Origin: Nageia nagi
Taxonomy: Eukaryota; Pinophyta
Length of the DNA stretch: 64,000 nucleotides
Assembly (NCBI GenBank): GCA_050084985.1
Contig: JBITNC010000001.1
Span: forward strand, 85,312,001 to 85,376,000
Reading direction: 5' to 3'
Position numbers and translations under genes: made by a program. This document shows, in pieces, positions 37,515 through 50,980 of the stretch (the first letter of the stretch is position 1; each line of letters begins with the position of its first letter). The notes below the pieces were generated by a model that did not search any database, had not been told where the DNA came from, and was given only the letters and a program-made list of their open reading frames with translations.

Positions 37515-38323
37515 TTGCAATGTTATTATTGTAACAAATTTTGCCATTTTGTGCATAAGTGTAGATTGAAACAAGCAAATGAAGGTAAAATTTCCCACTA
37601 TGGAGAAGAAGAGCAAAGATATGAAGAAGAATATTTGTTCCTCTTAATTGCAAGCCCCCAAAATATTGAAAATGAGATTTGGCTCTTAGATAGTGGTTGC
37701 ACAAACCACATGACCAATGAATAGTCCATACCTTCTACTCTTGATTACTCTTATAGGTTAAGTGTGAAGTTAGGAGATGAGAAGAGCTTTGAGATAGTTT
37801 AAAAAGGAGAGATTCAAGTGCCAAAAATAAAGGAAACTATGAAGGTAAAAGATATCTATTATGCTCCATATTTGAAACAAAGTTTGCTGAGCATTAGCCA
37901 AATGCTTAAGAAGAAATACAAAGTGGTGTTTGAAGATAGGATGTGTAAATATATGATAAATCTCATGATAGGAGGCCTATTATTATTGTTCACATGATTG
38001 TAAATAAGATATTTCCTATGAAGTTTCTTCATAATTATGAAGGCTTTATTTTTATGGTAATTGAAGATAAAAATGTAATTTGGCACATGAGGCTTGGGCA
38101 CTTGAATTTTTAGAGTTTGAAGACTCTTCCATCAATGGTGAGAGGGTTACAACAAGTAGAATATTGCAGAGAAGTATGTGAGAAATGTGCATTTAGAAAG
38201 AATGTAAGGAGCAAGTTTCCATAGGAATAAGCATGAGGAGCCAAATACCCTCTCCAATTAGTCCATATCAATATTTCTTGACATATGCAAACTCAAAGTT
38301 TTGGTAAATCTTCTTTCTTTATC
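37515..38323 (+). pseudogene. copia-2 zinc knuckle, protease and integrase start
   Basis: CCHC knuckle CYYCNKFCHFVHKC (about 37519) keeps all four ligands. Protease WLLDSGCTNHMT (about 37681) retains the D-S-G triad. A GAG-pre-integrase block follows (MRLGHLNF near 38090, then CREVCEKCAF at about 38167). The integrase N-terminal part has stops, and the frame runs into the gypsy LTR at 38324. Confidence 0.85.
38319..38323 (+). repeat. Gypsy target-site duplication, left
   Basis: TTATC, repeated exactly at 56185-56189 on the other side of the element. Confidence 0.92.
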
Positions 38324-39495
38324 TATAGATATCAAAAAATAACATTTTTTGAGTGGATGTGTTTTATTATATTGATATACCTTAACTTCTTAATTGATTT
38401 ACTCATGATATCTTATCATGCAAAATCAACTATTCAAAATGTCCAAAAATGGAGAAAAAGTAACTTAAACATAAAATAGGAAGAAAAGCGGGTATCTAGC
38501 CATATTAACTTAGGTTTTCCAAAGAGGGACATAACTCAAAGTTAAAATATAATTCTCTCTTTTGCCTCATTTTTCTCCTACTTCATTTGCTCACTTAAAC
38601 ACTTATGATTTTAGCTCACATATTGCTCCATGATTACATTGCTACGGTTTTGAGACAAGGGTTTGAAGGATCAAGGATTTACTCCATAATTCTCTATCAA
38701 ATATCTAAAATCTTAGTTCCACAAACATAAAGTAACCTTCCTATAGTGATTTTATGGTTGTATTAAGTTATTATTACATATATTTGGTGTATTCAAGGTT
38801 TTTGTTGGAATTTGAAGATAAGACATCCATGGAAGAGCTTTGGAAGACTTGCCTTTATATCTTCCACTAAACTTGTATGAATATAGTATTTTGTTAGGAT
38901 AAAATTATATTAGTTTGTATTTCCACTATTGAAATCATATTTTGAACTTATAATAGCATAGAGACATGCTCTAAATATCCATTAGGTCTCATGGGTATCC
39001 ATGGATCAAATTGATCCAAGGATCTTTAAAGATCTCTTCATTTGAAAGTATTTTAAGATTTTTGAAGATTTTATGCATTAGATCTCATTTTTGACCACCT
39101 AAATATGTAAATATAATATTAAATAGTTCAAATACACCATAAAAATTATTCAAACATCATATAGACATAATTATTTGCATAAATAGGCATAACTATTTTG
39201 TTTGTTCTTAATGATTTGAGGGCTAGAGGGCTCACATGCTATTTGGAGTGAGGAGACTCACTCCATATTGACTTAAGTACCTCAAAGGGCCTAAGTTGGA
39301 GGTACCCCTACCCATGTTAGATGCATTTAAGAGTTTTGTAAATGTTCTTGCAAATTTTTAGCTTATTATTCATAGATTTGACAATACCTTTACTAAGTTT
39401 TATACCTAATGCTCATTAAGAAAAATATAATTGTATAATTTAAGATTTGTTTACGAGTTTGACTTGTTTATATATAGCATAAATTTTAATCTTCA
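38324..39495 (+). repeat. Gypsy 5' LTR (1,172 bp)
   Basis: Collinear over its length with 55019-56184. The start has decayed from TGTAGATACC to TATAGATATC and the end is CTTCA. No convincing primer binding site follows (TTAAAAGGTAAAATTG). Confidence 0.93.
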
Positions 39496-41248
39496 TTAAA
39501 AGGTAAAATTGATTTCAACCAATAACATCCTTCAAATTTATTATTTTCCTCACATTTTCATTGAATTTTCAAAATTTGCTTGTATTTGAATTTTTTTATT
39601 TTCTTGTTTTTCAGCCCCCTAAGTGCAAAAAATATGTAAATTTTATGGAATTTATGATCAATTTTGATAAACATTTTAATAGGATAGTATAAGGAGAGAA
39701 TCATATTAGATATGAGATTTTAAGCTTTAATCAATTAGTTTTAACCCGATTATGATCCAATTCACACCTAGCAATAGTCATGTTACATTTGGAAAAAGAG
39801 ATAGAAAGTTTTTAGAGAGGTTTTATAGCTCAAAATACACTTTATGCTAGGTGCACCTTGCTTAAGATCCCATTTTCTAGGTGCACTGTACCTAGGACCA
39901 AGTGCACCATGCCCAACCCTTAGGCATACCACACTTGATAAATAGTGCATTTTGAGCTCCAGAATCAATTCTAGGTGCACCATGCCCCTAAATAAAGGCC
40001 CAATTTTCTTAGAAAAGTCATAGACCAGATGTGGTTCAAACTATACCTATAAATAAAGGTGAGGTTTTCTTAGATGAATTTCAATTGAGATACCATTTAA
40101 ACTATGCCTAGGACCAATGTGTCTCAACTTTTCAATTTTTAGTAAAAACATTATTATAGGATGAAGAGCTTTGGCTTTTCAGATCAAAAAATAGTCATGT
40201 AAAGGATTAGGATATGTGTTTACACTTGTAAAAGAGTGTGCATCCATTTTTTCTTTCATTTTACCAAGTTTCCCTTGGTGATTGGCATGTTTTGTTGAAA
40301 TATCTCTCATTTAGGAGGGACTTGTAACCTACTTAGCTTTATAGCTCGAGCAAGACGAAATGTTTGAGTCTAGGTAAGACTTTGAATTTCTTTTCATACC
40401 TAGTTCATATTATTTTATTGCTTGGCACATCCTAGGATTTCCTTTAGTTTTATGTAGTAGTAAAATTACATTCACCCTTGGGGGTTATTATTGCATACAC
40501 AAAAAATGTACTTTGGATTTAAAACTTATTTCTTTAATTGAGGTTTATTTACTTATTGGGAACTTGCTTGCTCTTTGTTGAGTGCATCAAAAATTATTAT
40601 TTTACCTCATTTCATTTGAAAAGGAAAAAGATATCAAAAAGAGCATACTTTGGAAGGGATTGTAAACATTATTGAGGGAGTAGTGTGCATCTAATATTAA
40701 TTGCATCTAATATTTACTTTTTGTACTAAATTCCATCATAATCCTAGGCAGTTACTAGGGTACATGGATTTGATTACCATATCCTAACCCATACTCAAAG
40801 ATGAAATTTGAAGTGGGAGACCCCCTCCATTTAGGATAGCTTCCTATGGAGGGTACCAAAGAACCCTTGCAAAATGATCTACAGCCCTAGAAGATTGATC
40901 CCTTACCTTACTAAATGCTTGAATAGAATCATTATGTCTAGGGAAATGTAAAAAATGTTGTGTTAGAAAGAACAAGTACCTTTAAAGCTACCAAATTTAA
41001 AAAGATAAAGAGTCAAAATTAATAAAGAAAAAATTAGAACTAAGCAAAAATTGCTATCTATAATCATTATGATCTTCATATAGTTATTACATCATCCTAA
41101 ATGTTTGTTTACATTTTTATAAAAACTAACCAAGAGTAATTTTTGAAAATACTATAAGCTTTGTATTTTGTGTTTATTTCATTCTTGTTTGTACTTTCAC
41201 TTCAGTTGTACTCATAGTTTGTAAAAGTTCCACATTGTAGTTGTATGA
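39496..41248 (+). other. Gypsy 5' leader
   Basis: Untranslated leader without coding pattern, about 1.75 kb. It contains the TGCACCATGCC-type repeats listed separately. ORF 39783-39983 (minus) is a shadow of that repeat. Confidence 0.6.
39845..40120. repeat. CTAGGTGCACCATGCC-type degenerate repeat in the leader
   Basis: Variants of CTAGGTGCACCATGCCTA occur about six to eight times (for example 39848, 39879, 39900, 39972). Related words (CTAGGCATG, CCCTAGGCACGATGTGC) reappear in the 3' region at about 53070-53115. Confidence 0.65.
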
Positions 41249-43870
41249 AAATGGAGACTGATCTATTTAAGGATCTAATATGGTATGAGGATTCCCTAGT
41301 GAAAATGGTTTATATAAAAGCTTCAAAGATAAAGAAGAATGAAACTGCAATAAAGGTGAGCGAAAACATAGTGTGGATAATCAGTCCATTGGATTTTATA
41401 AGGTTCTCCAAACTTACTAACACCTCATAATTGATAAAATGGTAATACTGATGGAGGAAGTTTACAACTCAATTTGTTCTACACCATAAGTTTTGGGAAT
41501 ACCTAGAAATATTTTGGTTTGGTAAGACCATTACAATAATGTCATAATTTATGAGAGTGTGCCTCAAGTTGTTGTTGGTACATCTCTATCTCCACCCAAA
41601 CTTAATTAAAAACTTCTAAATGACTATAATTGGTATAAAGAGATGATGGATCAAATCCAAAATAAAAATATTTAGCTAGGCATCTCATAAAATGATTTAA
41701 ATCCACCATAAACTCTAATTGGACAAAATTTTGTTCAAGGTTGGTTTCCACCTCAAGAATGAAAACTATTTACCAACCAAGAAACCACATTCAAAACTCC
41801 TTAACCATCCAAAGAACATCTGATTATGAAAATTTTACAACCAAATATAGATTTATTAAATTTTCAAAGAAATATACAAAAAGCACAAGAAATATTTAAC
41901 TAGAGGTTATCATAAGAGAAGCCCATAATCCCTCAACCTCCACCCAAAGTTGAAAAACACTTCCAAAATATAATTCCAAACTTTGAAAATGTTGTTCAAC
42001 ACAATACCCCTCCATCATTTCAATGGGAAATAAATTATAATGAAGCTAATACTTCCCAACATATTGCCTTCCAAAATTCACCAAATATCCAAAAAAACTA
42101 ATGCCAATAATTTTTAAAATTCATAAAAGTAAGTATCTTGGAACATAAGTACACAATGATAAAATCCCAATATTGATCCACATAACCAAGACAAGCTTGA
42201 TGATTAGGATGGCCTTGGATAACCTTTTGTGCAATACCAACAAAATACCCAAAGTTGACCAAACTAAGGTATGGCTCATTTCAAACCTATTTATTTCAAA
42301 ATACTTGAAACAACATGTAAAATCTTTATGGAGATCAAAACTCCACTCGTAATTAACTACAAAATACCAATCCACAAAATACCCAACAAGGTTCCTCAAA
42401 TCCACCCATGGAAGAAATGAAATAATTTAATGGACACATGCAAAATATTATGTACCAAAAATAATGCTTGATGTACATGTAAATCAAAATTAGAATATCT
42501 TATAAGGTATACAATAAGGGCCATATCAAAATATCTAACAAACTAGTGGACAAAATATGGAACAAGGCTATGGTCTCAATACTCAATTTCAACCCTTAGG
42601 TAAACAAAAAGAATATAATCAAAATCTTGGGGAAAACAAGGCATATTCTATAACCCTAATGCACATGCTTTTGAGAGGCAAGTGAGTTTGTTTAATAAAC
42701 CAAATTAGTCTTATGGTGGATCAAATCCACCCCATGGTGGACCAAATTCACCTTTTGGAGGACCTAATATATACAATAAAAGCCAAATTATGAAAATATT
42801 GTAAGAACTAGAGGAAATGAAAAATAATATAGGATTATATAAATTCAACTATGGAGAAATATGCAATGAGCCTATAAATCCTTGGGTTTCTATGAGTTCT
42901 TAACCCAAGAAATTAGACATGCATAAAATAGATAAGTTCAAGAGTAAAGAGGATCCCAAGGAGCATTTGAGGTACTTCAAGCATGCTTGTTATTTGATTG
43001 CAAATGATAATATTCTCTTATTGAAAACTTTTCATTTGACTCTTGGGGGACAAGCTATGAATTGGTACAATGCTTTACCACAACATAGTTTGTATACATT
43101 TTAGCAACATGAAAACCTATTTCTTGAATATTTCTTAATTGATATCAATAAGAGGGGTTCCATTACTAATCTAATGAAGTTTTATAAGTTTGATCAAGAT
43201 TTCATTTCTAATTATGTTTCTAGGTGGCAGTATTTGATTACTGATATGAACTTCTCTTTACCTCAAGAGGAGTTCATGAGATTATTTAGGAAAAGTTATA
43301 TTTGATATCTCAACTTATCTCCAAATACACGAACATAAGACCTTTGAGGAAGTAATTTTTCAATTAAAGGTTGTAGAGGAAGTGATGGTTCATAATGGTG
43401 AGATCAATGTGGTAAAGAAATAAAATAATAAATGAGGTTATGGATCCAATAAAAGTGGTGTTACAAATGGAGGTAATACCCAAGTCAATTAATTTATGCT
43501 CCAAGAACCACTACCACCTCCAATGCAAAATGTTTAGCAAGATTATAAAATGAATGTACCTACTTAATATTAAAATTAATCACATGGTAGGAATCACAAT
43601 CAAGCATAGGAGTAGTCTTCTAGGCTACAAATGAAGTTTGAGAAATTAGGGGAACCTTTATCCAGGTTCTTCACAAAACTTAATGATACTAAACTATTGA
43701 TATTACTAGAAGTTTGGTGGCATCCTTCTTGGGCCACTTAACCATGGTATAAGGATGATAATTTTTATTATTTTCATAAAATGCAAGGCCATAGTACTGA
43801 ATGTTCTATTTATTTATGTAAGCTCATTCAAAGGTTCATAGATTCAAGGAAGCTAGTGCTTAATGTAATA
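41249..43870 (+). pseudogene. Gypsy gag
   Basis: The first readable frame (41249-41430) is followed by a Pro/Asn/Gln-rich stretch (about 41930-42100) and a Gly/Pro-rich stretch (42715-42775). A typical retrotransposon gag core follows at 42919-43104 (FKSKEDPKEHLRYF, then GGQAMNWYNAL), continuing broken to about 43310. A distal piece near 43640-43860 (LGEPLSRFFTKL, then YYFHKMQGHSTECS) resembles the gag-protease spacer of Tat elements. Multiple stops. The exact start is uncertain because the N-terminal part of this family varies. Confidence 0.75.
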
Positions 43871-44214
43871 TCTTTTGATCCTAACACCAACTTACAAGTC
43901 TATTAGAATCTATTTCATCCATGGTGTGTGAATAAAGTTTGTACCACTAGGTAGTACAATCAATCTTTATTTACATAGAATGTACCCTATGATTATGGAA
44001 TGTAGCAAAAATAGGTACAAAAATCAAAATAAAAATATGTATAGATGCATGTTGTAGGGATGGTAAATTTAGCCACTAGGGCTTACTAGTATAGAGATAA
44101 AGGAAAGGGCCAACAAAAAACTCATGCTGAGATATTAATATACCAAATCATATTCCTCCTCCACCTCCAGTATAGTGGAGTGTCAAGGTGAAGTTACAAA
44201 GCAACTTGGAGTAG

Positions 44215-44840
44215 TAGTTGAGACTTACACCCATCAAATTCTCTATATGGGATCTAATAAAGAATTCTCATCAACATAGAGAGGCTTTGGATCAAACTTT
44301 TCAAACTATAGAGTTGGATGCCTCAAATCCCAATGCTTTTATCAACTTTATTACAAGTGAAAGTAGGGTAGTTAATTCCATTATTTAAGCATGAAATATA
44401 TAATATAATAAATTAGAAATATAAGGATCTGTATTAGTAAATCTTATTCTATATTTGTCACATATTAAGGAACCCATACTTCCTCTACAAAATTTCAATA
44501 ATCAATTATACAACAAATTGAGTAGCATTATTTTTCTTATCTTGATGGGGTCCAATAATATTCATACATGCTTTTAGGTGATATAGTGAGAACAATAGTA
44601 TAACTTCCTACTTGGCAGAAATTGTATTAGAGATATGGAGTGCATCCCTTACACATTACATGGTTGTGTGAAATATATTAAGGATGGGGAAGTACATTGC
44701 ATATAGATAGATGAGGAACATTTCATCCATTGTAACCTTGTTGAGCTACCTAATGACCCTATCCTTCCATCCACACATATATTTTTTGAGATTATCCATA
44801 TTAACCAAGATCCATTATCTCTTGGTGACACAATTAACAA
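44215..44840 (+). pseudogene. Gypsy protease region
   Basis: IWDLIKNSHQHREALDQ (about 44247) and FLLGRNCIRDMECIPYTLHG (about 44611) match the blocks before and after the retropepsin core of Tat-lineage elements. The core between them is broken and its D-T/S-G triad is not recognisable. The same tail block occurs in the fragment at 20455. Confidence 0.7.
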
Positions 44841-46150
44841 GAAATATCAAGAAGTAAAATGTGAATTAATTAGTAACATAGTCCCAATAAAAATGAATAA
44901 ATCTCCATAGATTTGTAAAAATATGATAAACCAACAATCATCTATGAGGAACCTAAGCAAGATATGCTCATGATTCTTTCCCCTACAACTCAAGAAGAAA
45001 TGTCTTAAAAGGCACAAGCAAAATACCTAGATAAAAAAACTTAAAAAATTAACTCCTCTACAAGTGAACCAAAATTTGATTACTCAAATAGAGGAGAATA
45101 ATGAGGTTAAAGAGGATCTTCAAGTTGTAACTAAAAAATATAAAGGAGGAACACACAAATGATCATGACCATATCTCTCTAGTGGATGTCCAATTTCAAA
45201 ATGTTAGGATTAGGGAGTATACCATCTATAGTATTATGTTTAATGTCTCATATTTGCATGATGGAGGCCATCTGTATGAGTCTCCCTTGGCCATTGGTAC
45301 TCTAGTACCACTTGTTCAATAGAATAACCAAACTTTCTTTGCCTATGCAAGTCTTGATTTTTCCTCCTACCAAATCTTTAAGATCTTGTCAAAATAAGCA
45401 TTTTAAGATAAAATGATTATTTATCTAAACCTTCTTTTACCCAACACTATTTTACCAAGTGTAAATGGTAGGGTTTTAGCTTTTTTTGATAGGAGAAAGG
45501 CATGATACATGTCATGCAACTACCCACTTAGGGTGATAAAGAAAAATAAGGCCTTGGTTTCAAGGGTCCTCCAACAATAACAACCACATCCCAAATTCAT
45601 GAGATAGAGGATGAGGGAGACTACAAGGAACTTACCTCCCCTCATGAGGAATTGGTATATGAAGCACCCTATTCTCTAATGTCTTAGTGTTCTATTCCTT
45701 CTTTTCTATTCAAACAATTTAACAAAGTTAGAGTCTTCTCGATTTCCACTTTCTTTCATCCCCTTGATTTTGATAGCATTCATATGGTGGATCAAGATAA
45801 TGTTGAATTTGGTGTGATTCTTATGACTAATCTTATCAACCATGTTAGTTTTATTTGACCTTATAGTGATGTTGACCCCTATGATGATGAGCCAAGTGAG
45901 GATACTTAGCCTTATCTTAACCAATAGTTGGTGGATGGATCACATATGCTAGTAGAGGAGTCAGTTGAGATTGACCTAGGAGATAACCCTATTATTCAAA
46001 AAATAGTTCAATTTTGCAAACCTAGGAGATAACCCTATTACTAATAAAATAGTTCAATTTTGCAAAGGGCTTGATACAAATGAGTTATAAGAGTGGACCA
46101 TAGAGATTAAGAAGATAGTTAAAGTCTTTTCTTATGCATATCAAGTTATT
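44841..46150 (+). other. Gypsy protease-RT linker
   Basis: Readable in pieces (for example YTIYSIMFNVSYLHDGGHLY at about 45220) with many stops, and without a recognised domain. Confidence 0.45.
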
Positions 46151-46156
46151 TCAAAG

Positions 46157-47461
46157 TTGAATACGAATATTTTAGTGCATCACTTAACTTTAAAACCTAA
46201 TGCTAAACCAATAAATAAAAAACCATGTCATATGCATCTTGGAAAGCTATTGTTAATCAAAGTAGTGCTTCAAGAGATGTTAGATTTTAAATTTATAGAG
46301 GTTATTGCTTATCTAGAGTGGGTATTGAATCCAATTATAGTCCCCAAACTAGATGATCGAATTAGAATTTGCTTAGACTTAAGGGATGTAATTAAGGCTT
46401 ATCCTAAGGATGCTTTTTCATCACCCAAAATTGATATCTTAGTAGGAAACACTACAGGTCACTGATGGATGGATCTTTTTAGCTATAATCAAATCATGAT
46501 CGCAAAAGAGGATAAACACAAAATGATATTCGTAACTCCATGGTGGACATGTCATTATAGATTGATGTCATTTGATCTCAAGAATGTAGAAGCAATGTAT
46601 CAAAGGGCTATGACTTATATTCTATATGACTATATCCATGATATAATTAAGGATTATGTGGATGACCTGATTGTAAAAAATAAAACATATGAGACTCATC
46701 TTGGAGTAGTGTATAAGGTCTTGGATAGATTGTTAGAATACAATGTTAAACTTTATCCCAAGAAGTGTATTTTTAATATTATATCATGGAAACTTTTAGG
46801 ATTCATTATATCCTAGAGAGGCATTGATGTTGATCATAACAAGGTCCATGCTATTAATGAAATACCTTCTATAAAGAATTTGAAATAGTTAGAGAGTTTA
46901 CAGGGAAAGATTCAAGCTACTAGAACATTTACAACATAATTATCCAATAAATATTGATCATTTAATAAGTTTCTAAATAAGAATATAAATTTTTTTTATG
47001 ATTTAGAGTATCAAGAGATTTTTAATGCAATAAAGAAATATCTTACACATCCTCATATTCTTATTCTTCCTAGGATGGGGTGCCCTTTCACTTGGACATT
47101 TGTACAATAGAATTTTCCTTGGGCTTGATGTTGGCCTAATAGAATGAAGCAAAGAGAGAAAATTATATACTACCTAAGTTTTACTCCAATGCTATATGAT
47201 ACTAGAGATTCACATATTGAGAAAGTATTCCTTGCAGTAGTCTTTGGAACTCAAAATATGAGACACTAAATGCTTAATCAAAATACCTATGTTATTTCCA
47301 AGATGGATCCATTGAAGTATGTGATGAATAAGACTATGGTTAATGCTCGAGTAGAAAAATGGATCATGTTTCTTATAGAGTTTGACCTTGATTCCATCAA
47401 TCAAAAATATACCAAGGTTAAGTTATTTAGTTCAATTAGTAGAAGCACCATAATAGAATGA
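46157..47461 (+). pseudogene. Gypsy reverse transcriptase and RNase H
   Basis: 46157-46465 holds the RT start (VLQEMLDFKFIEV, then RICLDLRDVIKAYPKDAF). A TGA at 46463 separates it from 46469-46816, which has MDLFSYNQIMIAKEDKHKM and an intact YVDDLIVK. The RNase H/connection region follows in pieces to 47461 (ORF 47270-47461). The catalytic Asp pair of RT is kept, but stops at 46463, 46814 and 46887 prevent expression. Its role would have been copying element RNA into DNA. Confidence 0.9.
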
Positions 47462-47549
47462 CATTCTACTACATATTGAGTTGTCAGATAGTAATTTTTT
47501 TGGTGTATTTGAGATTGAGGATGAGGTAAAATAAGAGGATTGTGACATG

Positions 47550-47834
47550 ACCATGAATTTTGATGGATCTCATTGTGAGAAAGGGTGAGGATTCATGATA
47601 GTGTTTATAACACCTCAAGGTGTGCCCATGCATGTGTCTTTTAAACTATCTTTCAAGTGTATGAATAATAATGTTAAGTATGAAGCACTCATCCTTGTTT
47701 TAAAATTATCAATAGAGATGAATTATGAGCACCTTAAGATGTATGGTGACTTTATTAATGTAACCAAATTAAGGGAATCTATGCTTATATTGAATCTTAT
47801 ATTAAGTTGTATAAGTCCATGCTTGAGACTTTAG
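47550..47834 (+). pseudogene. Gypsy second (Tat-type) RNase H
   Basis: NFDGSHCEKG (about 47558) then ORF 47595-47834 with PQGVPMHVSFKLSFKCMNN and KYEALILVLKLS. This is the FDGS...NN.EYEALI pattern of the archaeal-type RNase H that Tat elements carry in addition to the ancestral domain. A stop at 47587 and the later shift inactivate it. Confidence 0.85.
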
Positions 47835-48189
47835 TAGAACATTTTAAAGCATATGATATTAAGGTTACACCTAGATCTTGAAATTATTTTATAGATACAA
47901 TGGCATATTTGGGATCCTTGATTCCCCAAACCCATTATGAAAGGTCATGCATGTAGAAGTGATTAATATGTATAATTCCTCTTTAGATTTACCATTGTAT
48001 CAAGAGGATCCCAAACCACAAGCCTAGGTCAATGAGTTAAATGTCATATCTAAGAACTTGTGGTATCACCAATTCATGGATTATCTTAAGTGGGAGACCT
48101 TGCCTGTCACCATGTATACTATCAAGAAGCACCAATTAAAATAGAAATTAATGAAATACACCATTCTAGGTGATGTGATTCATAGGAGG

Positions 48190-48234
48190 GGTGTGTGTGT
48201 GTGTGTGTGTGTGTGCATGTGTGTGCATGTGTGT
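48190..48234 (+). repeat. (GT)n microsatellite inside gypsy pol
   Basis: About 12 GT units, then GTGTGCAT variants. It lies between the RNase H and integrase regions and replaces coding sequence. It also produces the spurious Thr-His minus-strand ORF 48166-48369. Confidence 0.95.
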
Positions 48235-49300
48235 CACGATGGTACTTATGGAGGGAATTTTAGTGGATTCATAATTCCTAAATGAATTATTAGAATGGGA
48301 TATTACTAGCCTACTATGGAGAGAGATTGCAATGATTATGTCAAGAAGTGTGTAAAGTATCAACAACATGCCAATTTAACATACACACCCCCTCCAGCAT
48401 TACAACCCATTCAATCTATGTGGTCATTCTCTAGATGGGGATTTGATCTTATTAGTAAATTCAACTTGCCTTCATCTAAAGGGAACAAGTTCATAATTAT
48501 TATCATCAAACATTTCATAAAGTGGGTAGAGGAAGCCCCATTGTATCTAATAAGGATTCCAAAATTATGGAATTAATTGAGCATAATATTACCAATTTAT
48601 TTGGCATCCCTATGTGGATCATGTTTGATAATGGTATAAACTTAAAGAATAAGGATATGCAAATCTTATGTTACAAATATAAGATTAAACAAAACTTTTA
48701 TATGCCTTACTATTTGTAGGGTAATGAGAAAGCAAAGGCAAAAAATAAGATTATAGTGGAAATCCTTATGAAAACTATTAACAAATCATATAGGGATTGA
48801 CACATTTAGGTACTACTAGGTTTATGGGCCTATGAGACTAGCATTCACACTCCTATAGGTGCCACAATATTCTCAATAGTTTATGAGGCTGAGGTTGTGT
48901 TGCCTCTAGAGCTTGATATCCCATCCTTGCGAACTTAGTTTTAAGATCTTCTTTTGGTACTAGAGGCTCAATAAGCTTGATTAAACTAGTTGGTTTTGTT
49001 AGATGAGAGGTGTATGAATACCTTGGACCACTTGAAAGAATATCGGAATCATCTTAAGAAAGCTTATAGTAAAAAGGTTAGGCCATATGAATTTTAGATA
49101 GGTGATGTTATATTAAAGAAAAATCAGCAACATTCACACTTAGAGTAGTTTCTCATGGATAAGTTCACTCCAAGTTGGTTGGGGACCTATGTTATTAAAC
49201 AAAAATTTGGTTCAAGGGCACACTACTTGGATACCTTGGAAGGGGTAGAAGAGGTTGAACAAATCAATATTATACATATTTGTCCCTTGCAAATCTAGGG
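48235..49300 (+). pseudogene. Gypsy integrase
   Basis: The HHCC-like zinc region leads into YYxPTMERDCNDYVKKCVKY (about 48300) and SFSRWGFDLISKFNLPSSKG (core first Asp, about 48426). WIMFDNGINLKNKD (second Asp, about 48615) follows. The C-terminal domain after 48820 reads PIGATIFSIVYEAEVVLPLE, later SKKVRPYEF and LVIKQKFG-like text, ending at the stop near 49300. Several frame changes and stops. Its function was insertion of element cDNA into the genome. Confidence 0.87.
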
Positions 49301-50223
49301 TGATGCATGGTTTTCCTATTGGTCAACTTGATTTTTATCTGTCTTGCATATTCTATTCCTAAAAAAGATTAAAATAAACTTTAAAAAATATTTGTCTTAA
49401 TCAGCACATAAATCCATAAATATCTAGTTTTTATTTTATTATTTTCCATCATTCCATAATGAGTGATAGTCTTGTTTGACTTATCTTTTTTGGTTTCTAC
49501 GCCCATCTAAGGACTCCTATGCAAGTTATATTAAGTAGCTATGAGGGTCTTTTTTCATCTAGCAATGTTTTAATTTCATTGGGCTAGATCTTAACATTTA
49601 GGATCGATACTTGTATGGTTTTTCATTTTTAGTATTTTCCATCTTTTTTGGGAATACAAGGACCACTAGTCACTCATTCCTAACATCAATCATTTGGATT
49701 TTCTTCACTTTAATGTACTTGGTTTATTTTTTATTGTATTTTCTTAACAATTCATAAAGGTTATAGAACCGTTAGACAACACATCCTTCCTAATTCGATT
49801 GGGGCTAGACTTTGTCTTACACATTCATATAGAAGTCAATTCCAAACCTATTTGGATTGATTGTTGTGTCCACTTATTATGTTTTAAAGTTACCAATCAT
49901 TCATATTTTTATTATTTCTCAGAGTGGATCAAGATCATTGAATGGATTTCCTTGCATTGTTGCATAAAATAGGAGGAACAAGGTCTCATTCAACACATTA
50001 AAATAGAAGTTAGTCTCAAAATTCCTATATCGTATCATTGTATTTTGATTTTTGGTTCAAAGCATTAAAAATAATTCATCTAAGGCAAATTTAAAATACA
50101 TCCATCATAACCATCTCAAAGTGTGTAACAATAAAAACATGCATAAATTGAACTGTCACATTCCATTACCATCATAATAAATAAAAGTAACATAAAAATA
50201 TTCACCATGATTTTGAAACAATG

Positions 50224-50265
<42 letters not shown>

Positions 50266-50980
50266 GTGACATAGGCCATCACAAAGGTACATAAATAATC
50301 ATGAATGGTCTAGTACAAAAATGTGGTTTAATGAAATTCACCCATCTCATAAGTCTTGTCTAGACTATGTAGTCTAACCAACCAAAATGTATGTATCTAT
50401 TCACCATTATTCACCCTCAAATATTTATAGAGGAGGATGGAGATCTTTGATGTCATCTCGTAGCAGACTGGAAGTGTCCAAAGCTCACTCCCTTATGTGT
50501 CTAACTATTTCATGTGGAGAAGATGTTACATGTGATGCACTCATCATATACACACTCTTAGATGCCCTGTGTGTCCCCTATGTCCTATATGTCCTACTCT
50601 ATGAATGTGAAGAGACTTCTAGAAATGGAATAGTCCTTCATATGAACTCTATCAAGTAAATTATGATTTGGCTTCTTTGAATCTCTACCCATCAACTTAG
50701 GCTCATAATATTCTATTTTATCTCCTACTCTCTCTAACTAGGCTCGACACTCTCTAGGCATCTAGTCTATAGCCTCTAGAGGAGCTCCACTCAAGCTGCT
50801 CTAGATCCTAGACTCTTTGATGGAGATTGACCTCCCAAAGTTAACTCTTTTTCTCATGCTACTTACTTTCCTCTAAGTTGTACTTTATCAACAAACTAAG
50901 GCTCTCACTTCGTAAGTTAGCCTTTGTTCTCTCCTTTACCACCACTAGCCTATGCTTAGCAACCCTTGCTAAACCTCCCT
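49301..50980. other. Gypsy 3' region, part 1
   Basis: Non-coding spacer between integrase and the antisense gene relic. It contains an (AT)n tract at 50228-50261. ORF 50387-50659 has no recognised domain. Confidence 0.5.
50228..50261. repeat. (AT)n microsatellite
   Basis: About 17 AT units in the gypsy 3' region. Confidence 0.9.

Larger units (their letters stand above)
36200..38323 (+). mobile_element. Ty1/copia element, left part (copia-2), split by gypsy
   Basis: A probable LTR ends CTTCA at 36636, followed by primer site TGGTATTAGAG (36639-36649). The LTR start TG at 36200 is a guess, because the partner LTR is not in the window. Gag, zinc knuckle, protease and the start of integrase follow. 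At 38323 the integrase is interrupted by the gypsy element and resumes at 56190. The right half stops near 56760 without RT, RNase H or 3' LTR, so the element is also truncated. Confidence 0.85.

Noticed and set aside
48166-48369. Minus-strand ORF with a Thr-His run
   Set aside because: Translation of the GT microsatellite.
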